Below are positions 34,786 to 43,534 of a DNA stretch of 64,000 nucleotides, in pieces. The notes under the pieces are model-generated. The model worked only from the letters and a program-made list of their open reading frames with translations, did not search any database and had not been told where the DNA came from. Source of the DNA: Halogeometricum sp. S3BR5-2 (lineage in GTDB: Archaea > Halobacteriota > Halobacteria > Halobacteriales > Haloferacaceae); the NCBI RefSeq assembly GCF_031624635.1, contig NZ_JAMQOQ010000003.1, forward strand, positions 1 to 64,000. Direction: 5' to 3'. The translations under genes were made by a program, and so were the position numbers. Numbering within the stretch: position 1 is the first letter of the stretch; each line of letters opens with the position of its first letter.

Positions 34786-37014
34786 ATGGAAGTGCAGACA
34801 CAATCGTTACTCGACCAAGTCTCCGAGGAAGAGCGAGCCGAGGTCGAAGAGCGCGTCGAAACGGTGCTCTCGGAACTCACGCTCGAGCAGAAAGTGGGGC
34901 AGCTCAATCAGCTGAACGCGGACTTCGCGACGGGGACCGCCGCTGGCGAGATGGATATCGAGCAGGGCATTCTGGATGGCGACATCGGTTCGGTTCTCAA
35001 CTTCAGAGACCTCGAAGAGGCCCGGCGATTCCAACGGCTCGCGGTCGAGGAGTCCGACCACGGAATTCCGCTCGTGCTGGCGCTGGATGTTATCCACGGT
35101 TACCGGACGATTTTCCCGATTCCGCTCGGCGAGGCGGCATCGTGGAATCCGGAGGTCGCAGAGCTCTCGGCCCGCGTGGCTGCGACCGAGGCGGCCGCCA
35201 GCGGGGTTCACTGGACGTTCGCGCCGTCGGTCGACGTCAGTCGCGACCCGCGCTGGGGCCGCGTCATGGAGGCGGCGGGGGAGGACCCGTATCTCTCCGC
35301 TACGATCTCGAGCGCGCGAGTTCGGGGGTTCCAAGGTGACGACCTTTCGGCCGCCGACACCGTGCTTGCGTGTGCAAAGCACTTCATCGGCTACGGTGCT
35401 ACTGAGGCCGGTCGCGAGTACAATACCGTCGATATCTCCGAGACGAACCTCCACGAGATTCACCTGCCGCCGTTCGAGGCCTGTTTGCAGGCGGGCGTCG
35501 GCAGCGTGATGAACGCCTTCAACCTCTATGAGCGCATCCCAGCAAGCAGTAACGAGGAACTCGTCGACGGGCTACTGCGCGACCGACTCGACTTCGAGGA
35601 CCTCGTCGTGTCCGACTGGAACTCCTTCGGTGAACTCTCCACGCACGGAGTCGCCGAGGACCTGCGTGAGATCGCACGAGCGTGTATCGAAGCGGGCTCC
35701 GATGTCGACATGGTCAGCGGTGCCTACGTGACAGAACTCGTCGCCCTAGTCGAAAGTGGCGTCGTCGACGAGTCACTCGTCGACCGAGCGGTGAAACGGC
35801 TGCTAACCGTTAAAGCCGTCTTGGGGCTGTTCGAGGACCCCTACCGGCACTTCGACGAGGAACGCCAGACCCAGCGGCTCCTCACCGACGAACACCGGCA
35901 AGCCGCCCGCGACGTCGCCCGCGAGTCGCTGGTCCTGTTGAAAAACGAAGCCGACCTGTTGCCACTGGAGGATGGCAGAGATGTCGCACTTGTCGGCGGA
36001 CTCGCGGGTAGCGCCACCGATATGCTCGGTGCCTGGCGGGCCGAAGGGACGCCGGACGACGTGACCACACTCGAAGCGTCACTCACAGACCGCGTCGAGA
36101 ACCTGACGTACGCCGAGGGCTGTGCGACGGACGGGACCGCCAGCGACGAACAGTTGGAGACGGCGGTGGAGACCGTCGCATCTGCGGATGTCGCTGTCGT
36201 CGCCGTTGGCGAGCGCTACGACCAAAGTGGCGAGGCCGCGAGCCGCGCTCACATCGACCTGCCCGGTGACCAGCGGGCGCTGCTCGAAGCGCTCGTCGAG
36301 ACGGGGACGCCAGTCGCCGCCGTGCTGTTTAACGGCCGGCCGTTAGCAATCGACTGGGAGGCCGAACACGTTCCTGCGATTCTCGAAGCCTGGTTCCCGG
36401 GTGTCGAGGCCGGACCCGCCATCGCAGACGTACTCCTCGGGGAGTACAACCCATCGGGCCGACTGCCGATGTCGTTCCCCATCACGGAAGGACAGATTCC
36501 GATCTACTACGACCGCCTGAAGACCGGCCGACCGGCCGAGGACGTCGACGTGGACCTGACGGAGCCGCCGGAGAACCCCGCCGAGAAGTACTTGTCCCGG
36601 TATCTCGACATCCCAAACGAGCCACTGTACGCCTTCGGCCACGGTGAGAGCTACACCGAATTCGCGTACACCGACGTGTCCCTCGACGTACCGGCGATTA
36701 CACCTGAGGACTCCCTCTCGGTCGACGTGACTGTCGAGAATACCGGTGGTCGGGCCGGAACCGAGGTGGTACAGGTGTACGTCAGAGACTTAGTCGGGAG
36801 TCGGGCACGGCCGATCCGAGAGTTGGTCCGGTTCGGGAACGTCGAGCTTGAGGCCGGCGAATCCGAGACCGTCTCGTTCGAGTTGACCACGGCTGATCTC
36901 GCGTTCTGGACCGCCGACGAAGAGTACGCCGCAGAACCCGGTGAGTTCGAGGTACAGGTCGGTCACGCGGCCGACGATATCGCTGCGGTGGCGACGTTCG
37001 AGCTGGTCGAGTGA
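34786..37014 (+). CDS. Glycoside hydrolase family 3, beta-glucosidase-like (742 aa)
   Basis: A full GH3 enzyme: TIM-barrel domain (about 30-340) with nucleophile Asp277 in LVVSDWNS, an alpha/beta sandwich (about 380-600, with RESLVLLKNEADLLPL) and a fibronectin-III-like C-domain (about 640-735, VDVTVENTGGRAGTEVVQVYV). The block VDVSRDPRWGRVMEAAGEDP is typical of BglX-like beta-glucosidases and beta-xylosidases. There is no signal peptide, so it acts in the cytoplasm on imported oligosaccharides or glycosides. The start at MEVQTQS (34786) fits the TATA box; the longer frame crosses an insertion-sequence-like hairpin. It stands alone. Confidence 0.9.
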   Translation: MEVQTQSLLDQVSEEERAEVEERVETVLSELTLEQKVGQLNQLNADFATGTAAGEMDIEQGILDGDIGSVLNFRDLEEARRFQRLAVEESDHGIPLVLALDVIHGYRTIFPIPLGEAASWNPEVAELSARVAATEAAASGVHWTFAPSVDVSRDPRWGRVMEAAGEDPYLSATISSARVRGFQGDDLSAADTVLACAKHFIGYGATEAGREYNTVDISETNLHEIHLPPFEACLQAGVGSVMNAFNLYERIPASSNEELVDGLLRDRLDFEDLVVSDWNSFGELSTHGVAEDLREIARACIEAGSDVDMVSGAYVTELVALVESGVVDESLVDRAVKRLLTVKAVLGLFEDPYRHFDEERQTQRLLTDEHRQAARDVARESLVLLKNEADLLPLEDGRDVALVGGLAGSATDMLGAWRAEGTPDDVTTLEASLTDRVENLTYAEGCATDGTASDEQLETAVETVASADVAVVAVGERYDQSGEAASRAHIDLPGDQRALLEALVETGTPVAAVLFNGRPLAIDWEAEHVPAILEAWFPGVEAGPAIADVLLGEYNPSGRLPMSFPITEGQIPIYYDRLKTGRPAEDVDVDLTEPPENPAEKYLSRYLDIPNEPLYAFGHGESYTEFAYTDVSLDVPAITPEDSLSVDVTVENTGGRAGTEVVQVYVRDLVGSRARPIRELVRFGNVELEAGESETVSFELTTADLAFWTADEEYAAEPGEFEVQVGHAADDIAAVATFELVE

Positions 37015-37453
37015 ACGCTGTCTCGTCTCTCTACTACGCTACTGGTCGTTCCGCTCCCTGCGTTGCTGCTCGAGCGTCTAGAGCAGGGGGGTTCTCCTGG
37101 CACCTCGTTGGATGTCGAACTCGGATAAGCACAGTGACCGAGTTACGCTCTCTTCTGAGCGATTCTCTCATACTGGGTGCCGAACCCGTGACTGGCTTGC
37201 GCCTTCTATTCAGCACGACCACAGAGACCTCACCGAGCGCGGTCAAGAGCGACGTACCGGGTACAGAGCGTGTGTTCATCACAGAGGGTTCGTGTATTTC
37301 CAACTCAACTACGCTGAACTGGCTGCAGAGTATTACATATGAACTAACCACAATACGCGGTGATTTCGTTGGAGGGACAGTTCGTCGACGGCGGCCTCTC
37401 CGAACAGTCGCTCGTGTTCCTCTCTCGACGGATCCGGAAGTGGCAGCTCAGTC
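37015..37453. other. Intergenic stretch holding repeat copy D
   Basis: About 440 bases between the GH3 gene and the converging YihY gene. Repeat copy D fills 37148-37345. The remainder shows no supported gene; a minus frame ends ...PLPDPSREEHERLFGE, which may be a degenerate coding remnant. Confidence 0.45.
37148..37345 (+). repeat. Dispersed non-coding repeat, copy D (longest)
   Basis: Core from GCGCCTTCTATTCAGCACGA (37200) through a GAGACCTCACCGAGCGC block. Upstream CTCTTCTGAGCGATT...CATACTGGG matches copy B, and downstream CAGAGGGTTCGTGTATTTCC matches copy A near 4240. This copy therefore joins the features of A and B and best shows the unit length, about 190 bases. Confidence 0.65.
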
Positions 37454-38569
37454 TCAGCTCTTGTCGTGAGACTGCCAGCGTAATCGTACTTCGTGAGTCT
37501 TCGCTTCCCCGTCTGCTCGAACGGCCTCGACGACGGAGACTGTCTCACGGGGGGGATCGCGCTTCGGGGGCGAGTCAGTCCGCGTGGAACGCGACCCCTC
37601 GAACCGGCCGGTGAGATCCTCGCGAAGCTGGCGAAAATACGCTGCGGCCTCGTCTCGGTCCATCGTCGTGTCTACGATCGAGGGTCCGCTCTCGCCCTCG
37701 AGTATCTCATCAGTACGGCCGATAGCGACGGCGTTGACGACCGCACCTAACAGCAGAACGACGCCGCTGAAGTACAGCCACGTGACCAACAGCAGAATAC
37801 TCGCGATGAGGTTCCCACCACCGCCACTCACAGAGACATAGAGTTGAAACAGCACCTGCAGGAGAGCCCACCCCACCGCACCGACGAGCACCCCGGGGAG
37901 GACCGCTCGCGGTTCGACGTCGATATCGGGGAACAAGTAGTACATCGGAAAGAACGCCACGATGAGGCCGACGACGAGCAACAGAGGCACTACGAGTCCG
38001 ATGAACGGGACGAACGAGAAGAACGCGACGACGCTGGTGGCGCCGACCATCGCGATGACCCCCAGCGTCAGGGTGAGGAGCACGAGGACGCTCTTTTTGA
38101 GTTGACCCACGAACGACTCCCGGGTGGTCGTCTCGTAGATCTCCGAGAAGGCGGTGTCGAGTCCGCGGAACACCTTGATCGCCCCCCAGACGAGTGTGAG
38201 CACGCCGATGATCGATGCCCCGACCGCCGACCCGGTTCCGGCGCTGCTCTGCTGTGTGATCATCACCTCGATGACGCCGCCGACCGACGGTGAGACGTTG
38301 TCCGTGGCGAGCGTGATGATCTGCTGCTGCAGTTCGGGAACGCCGAACAGAGAGACCGCCAACAGAAAGAACATCACCAGCGGAACCAGCGAGACGAACG
38401 CGCTGTAGGCGATACTCCCGGCGAGGAAGGTGACGTTCTTCTCGCTGAAGATTTCCTTCGTCGCTTTCGCACCGGAAGTCAGCGATTGAAGCTGCATGTT
38501 CACAGTACTCCACTGAGGAACGTAACTCAGGGGGTCGACGGTCTTCGACCCAGCAGGAGCCGATGACAT
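37454..38569 (-). CDS. YihY/BrkB-family membrane protein (371 aa)
   Basis: Six hydrophobic segments, with the entry block FLAGSIAYSAFVSLVPLVMF and the SGVVLLLGAVVNAV ending typical of the YihY/virulence-factor BrkB family (once mislabelled ribonuclease BN). The role is unknown, perhaps lipid or solute transport. A charged tail of about 90 residues follows. The start at 38569 has GGAG six bases upstream; an internal ATG at 38497 (MQLQSLTSG) would give 347 residues and is the usual family length, so the start is uncertain. Confidence 0.8.
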   Translation of the reverse strand: MSSAPAGSKTVDPLSYVPQWSTVNMQLQSLTSGAKATKEIFSEKNVTFLAGSIAYSAFVSLVPLVMFFLLAVSLFGVPELQQQIITLATDNVSPSVGGVIEVMITQQSSAGTGSAVGASIIGVLTLVWGAIKVFRGLDTAFSEIYETTTRESFVGQLKKSVLVLLTLTLGVIAMVGATSVVAFFSFVPFIGLVVPLLLVVGLIVAFFPMYYLFPDIDVEPRAVLPGVLVGAVGWALLQVLFQLYVSVSGGGGNLIASILLLVTWLYFSGVVLLLGAVVNAVAIGRTDEILEGESGPSIVDTTMDRDEAAAYFRQLREDLTGRFEGSRSTRTDSPPKRDPPRETVSVVEAVRADGEAKTHEVRLRWQSHDKS

Positions 38570-38895
38570 CGTCTCCGTGACGATTCTCGCCGGCGTCGCG
38601 TAGCTCTACGCGTGATATCGAAACTCGGACTGCGGTAGGCCGTAGCGCCGAAGGACAATCGGGCCCGGTCGTGTTCTCTCGAGGCCGCAGGAACAGTAAT
38701 AACGTCTACTCAATTTCTACTACTATATTGGTCGAATATAGAACTAAATTCGAGAATTAAAATATATACGCGATAAAATAGGTCCGGGGAGAGGGATATA
38801 CCCCCGTTGAGAGGGTATATGTGCGGTAGATATCTGCGTGTCAGCATCTTCTCCCCGTCGAGAGTCGAGAACCGAGCAGCGCCACTCGGGCCGCA
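38570..38895. other. AT-rich intergenic stretch
   Basis: About 325 bases upstream of the YihY gene, very AT-rich from 38700 to 38790 (many TATA-like runs). No gene seen. Confidence 0.4.
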
Positions 38896-39009
38896 CTATT
38901 CGGACGTTTGGCGGGTCTTCACGCCTTCGATGAGCGCCTGGTCCTCGACGGGCCGCACATCGGCGAACCCTTCGTCAGTGAATGGCTCCGTCTCGCCAGG
39001 AGTTTGTTC
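38896..39009 (-). pseudogene. Possible gene remnant, 37 codons
   Basis: A minus frame, blocked upstream by a TAG at 39010-39012, reads EQTPGETEPFTDEGFADV and ends ALIEGVKTRQTSE at a TAG (38896-38898). The acidic composition is haloarchaeal but there is no start codon. It looks like the C-terminal end of a lost gene; family unknown. Confidence 0.25.
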
Positions 39010-39013
39010 CTAA

Positions 39014-40471
39014 TCACCGCTCCGAGATGTTGAGACAGACGTTCTTTATTTGGGTGTAGTTGTGGATAGCTTGCGTTCCGTTTTCCCGACCGATGCCGCT
39101 ATCTTTGAAGCCGCCAAAGGGAGTCTCGTTGCCGCCAGCGAACCACTCGTTGACGTAGATCTGGCCGGCGTCGACGTCGCGCGCGAAGCGGTGGGCTCTG
39201 CCCATGTCGGTGGTGATGACGCCGGCGACGAGCCCGTAGTCCACGTCGTTGGACCGCCGGATGGCCTCGGGTTCGTCGTCGAAGGTGCTCACGGTCAGTA
39301 CCGGCCCGAAGACTTCTTCTTGGAGAATCCGTGCGTCCTGAGGAACGTCCGCGAATATCGTCGGTTCGACGTAATACCCTTCGCGGTCAAGCACCGCCCC
39401 TCCGGTGAGCGGGTCGCCCAGCTCCTCACGACCAATCTTCAAGTACTCCGCAACCGTATCCAGGTGGGTCGCCGAGACGAGCGGACCGACGTCGCAGTCG
39501 TCGATACCCGGCCCGATGGAGAGAGCCTCGACGGCGCTGACGAGTTTGTCGAGATAGGCGTCGCGTATCTCGGTCTGCACGATGACGCGGGAGGACGCCG
39601 AGCAGACTTGACCGGAGTTCGTCGCGAAGATTCCTTTGATCGTCTCGTCAACGGCGACGTCGAGGTCGGCGTCGTCGTAGACGACCAGCGGGCTCTTGCC
39701 TCCGAGTTCGAGGTGTGGCTCGGTGAGATTCTCGATTGCGGCCTTCCCGACCTCGCGACCGGTCGCGCTCGACCCGGTGAACGTCACACTCCCAATGTCG
39801 GGGTGCCCCGAGAGCGCCGACCCCGCGGAAACGCCCTCACCGGGAACAACGTTAACCGCGGCCGGTGGGACGCCGTTCTCGTGGAGCAGTTTCGCGAGTT
39901 CGAGTGCTCCGATCGGCGTCTCCTCGGCCGGCTTGACCACCGCCGCGTTCCCGGCTGCGAGCGCTGGAGCGACGCTCCTTGCGAAGAGATAGGCCGGGAC
40001 GTTCCACGGGACGATGTGGGCGGTGATACCGAGTGGTTCCCGAACCGTGTAGTCGACATGACCGTCGTCGAGCGGAATGCTCTCCCCTTCGATTTTGTCG
40101 GCTAGACCGCCGTAGTACTCGAAGTGGCGCGCGCAACGCTCCACCTGTCCGATAGCCTCAGAGATCGGCTTTCCGTTCTCGAGGGTTTCGATGCGGGCGA
40201 GTCGCTCCTTCTCGTCTCGAATGGCTCGGGCGACGTCGTTCAGTATCTCACATCGTCGGGCGGGGGTGTACCCATACCAGGTCTCGAAGCCGTCCCGGGC
40301 GACATCGACGGCCTCGTTTACGTCGGCTTCGGTCCCCGAGGCGACCGTCGTCAACGGTTCACCTGTCGCCGGGTCGTGGACGGTGAGTGTCTCGCCGGAC
40401 GATGCCGAACGCTCGGTACCGTCGATCAATACCCCGTACTCATCAGCAATTGCTGGTGGGTCTGTTTGCAT
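39014..40471 (-). CDS. NAD(P)-dependent aldehyde dehydrogenase (485 aa)
   Basis: Complete aldehyde dehydrogenase. Cys290 in NSGQVCSASSR is the nucleophile, ELGGKSP holds the general-base Glu, and FTGSSATGREV is the cofactor loop. It oxidises an aldehyde to an acid in the cytoplasm. The start at MQTDPPAI (40471) is used because the longer frame adds 54 residues of poor composition. It is the first gene of the second catabolic block but is transcribed alone. Substrate unknown; phenylacetaldehyde- or betaine-aldehyde-like are possible. Confidence 0.9.
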   Translation of the reverse strand: MQTDPPAIADEYGVLIDGTERSASSGETLTVHDPATGEPLTTVASGTEADVNEAVDVARDGFETWYGYTPARRCEILNDVARAIRDEKERLARIETLENGKPISEAIGQVERCARHFEYYGGLADKIEGESIPLDDGHVDYTVREPLGITAHIVPWNVPAYLFARSVAPALAAGNAAVVKPAEETPIGALELAKLLHENGVPPAAVNVVPGEGVSAGSALSGHPDIGSVTFTGSSATGREVGKAAIENLTEPHLELGGKSPLVVYDDADLDVAVDETIKGIFATNSGQVCSASSRVIVQTEIRDAYLDKLVSAVEALSIGPGIDDCDVGPLVSATHLDTVAEYLKIGREELGDPLTGGAVLDREGYYVEPTIFADVPQDARILQEEVFGPVLTVSTFDDEPEAIRRSNDVDYGLVAGVITTDMGRAHRFARDVDAGQIYVNEWFAGGNETPFGGFKDSGIGRENGTQAIHNYTQIKNVCLNISER

Positions 40472-40654
40472 CGTATATCGACGATGCACGCAGACGCTCA
40501 TAATAGTTCTTGTCAATGTCGGAATAGGGGGGCGAGAGCCACGACTGAGAAGGTGAACTCGTTGAAAGCAGCGTCCAGTTCGTCGAGCGCACCACACGGC
40601 CGACGATGAACTGAATCGTCTTGTGGCGAGCACCGGACCGATTCGTCGGGCGGT

Positions 40655-41050
40655 TCAGTTGACTCCAACGATAGTTACTGGGACCGGTGAATCGAGGGCC
40701 ACCGACTGGGTGACACTCCCGAAGAGCGCTTTACCGGTGGGTGAGCGTTTCCGTCCGCACACCACGATCTCGTCTGCGTCCATCTCGTTCGCCAGATTCA
40801 CGATCGACTCCGCGACTGGAACGTACAGCTCGGTCTGTTCGACCGTGACGCCGGCATCGGAGAGGATGTCCACTGCTTTGATGACGCCCGGACTCTCCTC
40901 GTCGAAGCTGTTGTCACCTGCATCATCGCGATAGGCGTGAGCGACCGTCACGGTGACCTCGTCCGTCTCACCGGGGAGCCCTAGGACGTACCGGGCCTGA
41001 GCGGCCGCCCGGTCGGGTTCGTCGTCTACAGGGAGGAGTATCTGATACAT
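40655..41050 (-). CDS. Universal stress protein (UspA) family (131 aa)
   Basis: Single Usp domain: the N-terminus MYQILLPVDDEPDRAAAQAR and the C-terminal ATP-loop GRKRSPTGKALFGSVTQSVALDSPVPVTIV. The G-2x-G-9x-G-like loop suggests nucleotide binding. I take the ATG at 41050 as start; the longer frame reaches into the neighbour's promoter. It is divergent from the thiolase gene. Role in stress response is by family. Confidence 0.85.
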   Translation of the reverse strand: MYQILLPVDDEPDRAAAQARYVLGLPGETDEVTVTVAHAYRDDAGDNSFDEESPGVIKAVDILSDAGVTVEQTELYVPVAESIVNLANEMDADEIVVCGRKRSPTGKALFGSVTQSVALDSPVPVTIVGVN

Positions 41051-41270
41051 CGCATGGAACACGATACCTCGTGTCGATAAATAGGTTCCCCCGGACTGCG
41101 GTCGGAAACGTCGGTTATCACAGCCAGCGGGACGTTTTCCACGGCGTGTGGGATAGCCGGTCGCGGGCGACGAGATGCTGAAGGGGCGCGGACGACACCG
41201 GACGAGAGTACGATAGTTCGGTGGTAGGGGACCGCAACACATACAACCGGGACGGGAATAATCGTAACGT

Positions 41271-42437
41271 ATGCATGCAGTTCGCATAGCCGGTGCTGGC
41301 TCAACAGCGTTCGGTGCGTCCCCCGGACGGACCGGGCGCGACCTCTTCGGGGAGGCGGCCCGTATCGCCATCGAAGATTCAGGCGTCCCGAGGGCGGACA
41401 TCGACCGCCTCTGTTACGCGAACTTCGTCGGAACGCTCACCGAACGGCAGGGACATCAAGGACCACTGATGGCAGAGGCCGCGGGCGTGACCGCACCAGC
41501 GACACGGTACGAGAGTGCGTGTGCGTCGGGCGGCGTCGCACTCAAGAGTGGCGTTGAGGCGGTCCGGTCGGGAGCGGTTGACGCGGTCCTCGTCGGCGGA
41601 ATGGAGCGGATGCACAACGTTACGACGGAGCGAGCGACCGAGGGACTGGCGATGGCGGCGGACGACCTCTACGAGAGCCGTGCCGGCGCGACGTTCCCCG
41701 GTGCGTACGCGCTCATGGCACGCGCGTACTTCGAGGAGTTCGGCGGGACGCGAGCGGACCTCGCCGCGGTCGCGGTGAAGAACCACCGCAACGCTCTCGG
41801 GAACGAGAAAGCCCAGTTCCAGCGGGAGATATCCACGACCGACGTCCTCGAAGCGCCCACCGTCGCCGACCCACTCGGACTGTACGACGCCTGTCCGATC
41901 ACCGACGGGGCAAGTGCGTGTGTCTTGGTCAGCGAGGAATACGCGGAGAACCACGACCTGAACGCCGCAGTCTCGATCACGGGGTCCGGACAGGGGACCG
42001 ACTCGCTCGCCTTGCAAACCCGAGAGTCGCTCACTCGGACCCCCGCGACGGAGCGAGCGGCCGCGGTCGCCTACGACGACGCCGGGATTGCCCCGGCGGA
42101 CGTCGACCTGCTCGAAGTCCACGACTGCTTCACTATCGCCGAGGTATTGGCGCTCGAAGGGTTGGGGCTGTACGACCAGGGTGACGCTATCGACGCCGCG
42201 ACGCGCGGTGAGACGACACGAGACGGCGAGCTCCCGGTGAATCTCTCGGGTGGGCTGAAGGCGAAAGGTCACCCGGTCGGGGCGACCGGCGTGAGCCAAG
42301 TCGTCGAGCTGACGAAGCTTCTTCGCGGCGACCACGTCAACAGCGGCGCGGCCCCCGACGCCTCCGTCGCCGTCGCCCACAACGCCGGTGGAACGGTCGC
42401 GAGTGCGACGGTTCACGTCCTCGAGGTGTGTCCCTGA
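41271..42437 (+). CDS. SCP2-type thiolase family acetyltransferase (388 aa)
   Basis: Thiolase fold with nucleophile Cys84 in ESACASGG, His284 in VHDCF and His334 in KGHPVGATG. As in SCP2-type members, the second catalytic cysteine of classical thiolases is absent. It shortens or builds acyl-CoA by one acetyl unit, or has a related decarboxylative role. The stop overlaps the start of the DUF35 gene by one base (TGATG); thiolase-DUF35 pairs are standard in archaea, where the DUF35 protein supports the thiolase complex. Confidence 0.9.
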   Translation: MHAVRIAGAGSTAFGASPGRTGRDLFGEAARIAIEDSGVPRADIDRLCYANFVGTLTERQGHQGPLMAEAAGVTAPATRYESACASGGVALKSGVEAVRSGAVDAVLVGGMERMHNVTTERATEGLAMAADDLYESRAGATFPGAYALMARAYFEEFGGTRADLAAVAVKNHRNALGNEKAQFQREISTTDVLEAPTVADPLGLYDACPITDGASACVLVSEEYAENHDLNAAVSITGSGQGTDSLALQTRESLTRTPATERAAAVAYDDAGIAPADVDLLEVHDCFTIAEVLALEGLGLYDQGDAIDAATRGETTRDGELPVNLSGGLKAKGHPVGATGVSQVVELTKLLRGDHVNSGAAPDASVAVAHNAGGTVASATVHVLEVCP

Positions 42438-42820
42438 TGCGGGAACCGAGAGAAGAAGGCTACGACGACCTGCTCGACGCGCTCGAATCCGACACCGGCT
42501 ACTACCTCTCCTGTCCGGCGGGCCACGCGTCGCTCCCCCCTCGGCAGGTGTGCCCGCGCTGTGGCGACGACGAGCTATCGGAAGAAACGCTGCCCGCCAC
42601 GGGAACGGTCGTCACGTTCACCGAGGTGGCTGTCCCGGCCCCGGCGTTCGCCGGCCAGACACCCGTCGTACTCATCGCCGACTTCGGACCCGTCCGACTC
42701 ACCGGGAGGCTCTTGGATGGCTCGGACACGCTCGATGTAGAGAGCGAAGTAGTACCGACCGTCGCGTCGTCTCCGAGCGGTGACCGTCACGTCGGCTTTC
42801 GGCTCGCGTCCGAACGCTGA
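42437..42820 (+). CDS. DUF35 OB-fold / zinc-ribbon partner of the thiolase (127 aa)
   Basis: A rubredoxin-like zinc ribbon at the N-terminus (Cys26, Cys39 and Cys42 in SCPAGHASLPPRQVCPRCG) followed by an OB-fold (ATGTVVTFTEVAVPAPAF). The second cysteine of the usual CxxC pair is missing; His30 may replace it. These proteins associate with thiolases and HMG-CoA synthase in archaea, bridging CoA intermediates. Start ATG at 42437 overlaps the thiolase stop. Confidence 0.82.
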   Translation: MREPREEGYDDLLDALESDTGYYLSCPAGHASLPPRQVCPRCGDDELSEETLPATGTVVTFTEVAVPAPAFAGQTPVVLIADFGPVRLTGRLLDGSDTLDVESEVVPTVASSPSGDRHVGFRLASER

Positions 42821-42921
42821 CCTCGACTTCACTGTCGCGTCACGCTCCGGACCGCTCGATACCGTCTCGAGTCTCGAGCGGTCCCGATAGCAATATGCCG
42901 TCCTACCCTCGTATTACGAGT

Positions 42922-43422
42922 ATGCAACGGACTTTCGATGAGGCGACACCGACCGTCGCGGAGTCGGCCTTCGTCTCGGAGCAGTCGTACCTGATCGGTG
43001 ACGTCGTGGTGGGAGACCGTGCGAGCCTCTGGCCGTTCACGTGTCTTCGGGGAGACGGTGGTTCCACGGTCGTCGGCAGGGAGACGAACGTCCAGGAGTT
43101 CACCATGCTCCACGGCGCGATTCTCGGCGACGAGGTGACTATCGGTCACAACGCCGTCGTCGACTACGCGACCGTAGCGGACCACTCTCTCGTCGGTATG
43201 GGGAGCCGTGTCCTCCGGGACGCGACGGTCGAATCCGACTGCATCGTCGCCGCCGGTGCAGTGGTTCTACAGGAGCAGACGATCCCCGAAGGGCACCTCG
43301 CCTACGGCGCGCCGGCCGAGACGAAACCGCTCACGGACGACCAGCGTGACGAGATTGACCGCGTCCACCGGCACTACGTCGACCTCGGACGTCGGTACAA
43401 AACGACCGGTCGGTTCGAGTGA
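42922..43422 (+). CDS. Gamma-carbonic-anhydrase-like left-handed beta-helix protein (166 aa)
   Basis: Hexapeptide-repeat protein with the gamma-carbonic anhydrase layout. Two of the three zinc histidines are present, His64 (MLHG) and His76 (GHNA), but the third position, normally in a LHG step five residues on, is Asp81 (VVDYAT). It therefore may bind metal differently or be a CoA/acyl-related scaffold as in the caiE/paaY subgroup. It lies just after the thiolase-DUF35 pair on the same strand. I start at MQRTFDE (42922). Confidence 0.78.
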   Translation: MQRTFDEATPTVAESAFVSEQSYLIGDVVVGDRASLWPFTCLRGDGGSTVVGRETNVQEFTMLHGAILGDEVTIGHNAVVDYATVADHSLVGMGSRVLRDATVESDCIVAAGAVVLQEQTIPEGHLAYGAPAETKPLTDDQRDEIDRVHRHYVDLGRRYKTTGRFE

Positions 43423-43534
43423 CCGGAGAGTCCGCCTGATCGACTGCGGCCTTCCACCCGGAGTCTCGGCGAATCCGCCACGCTGACCCCGATATTTTAT
43501 ACCTATTGCTGCAGCAACCTAGAGACGCGCAACC

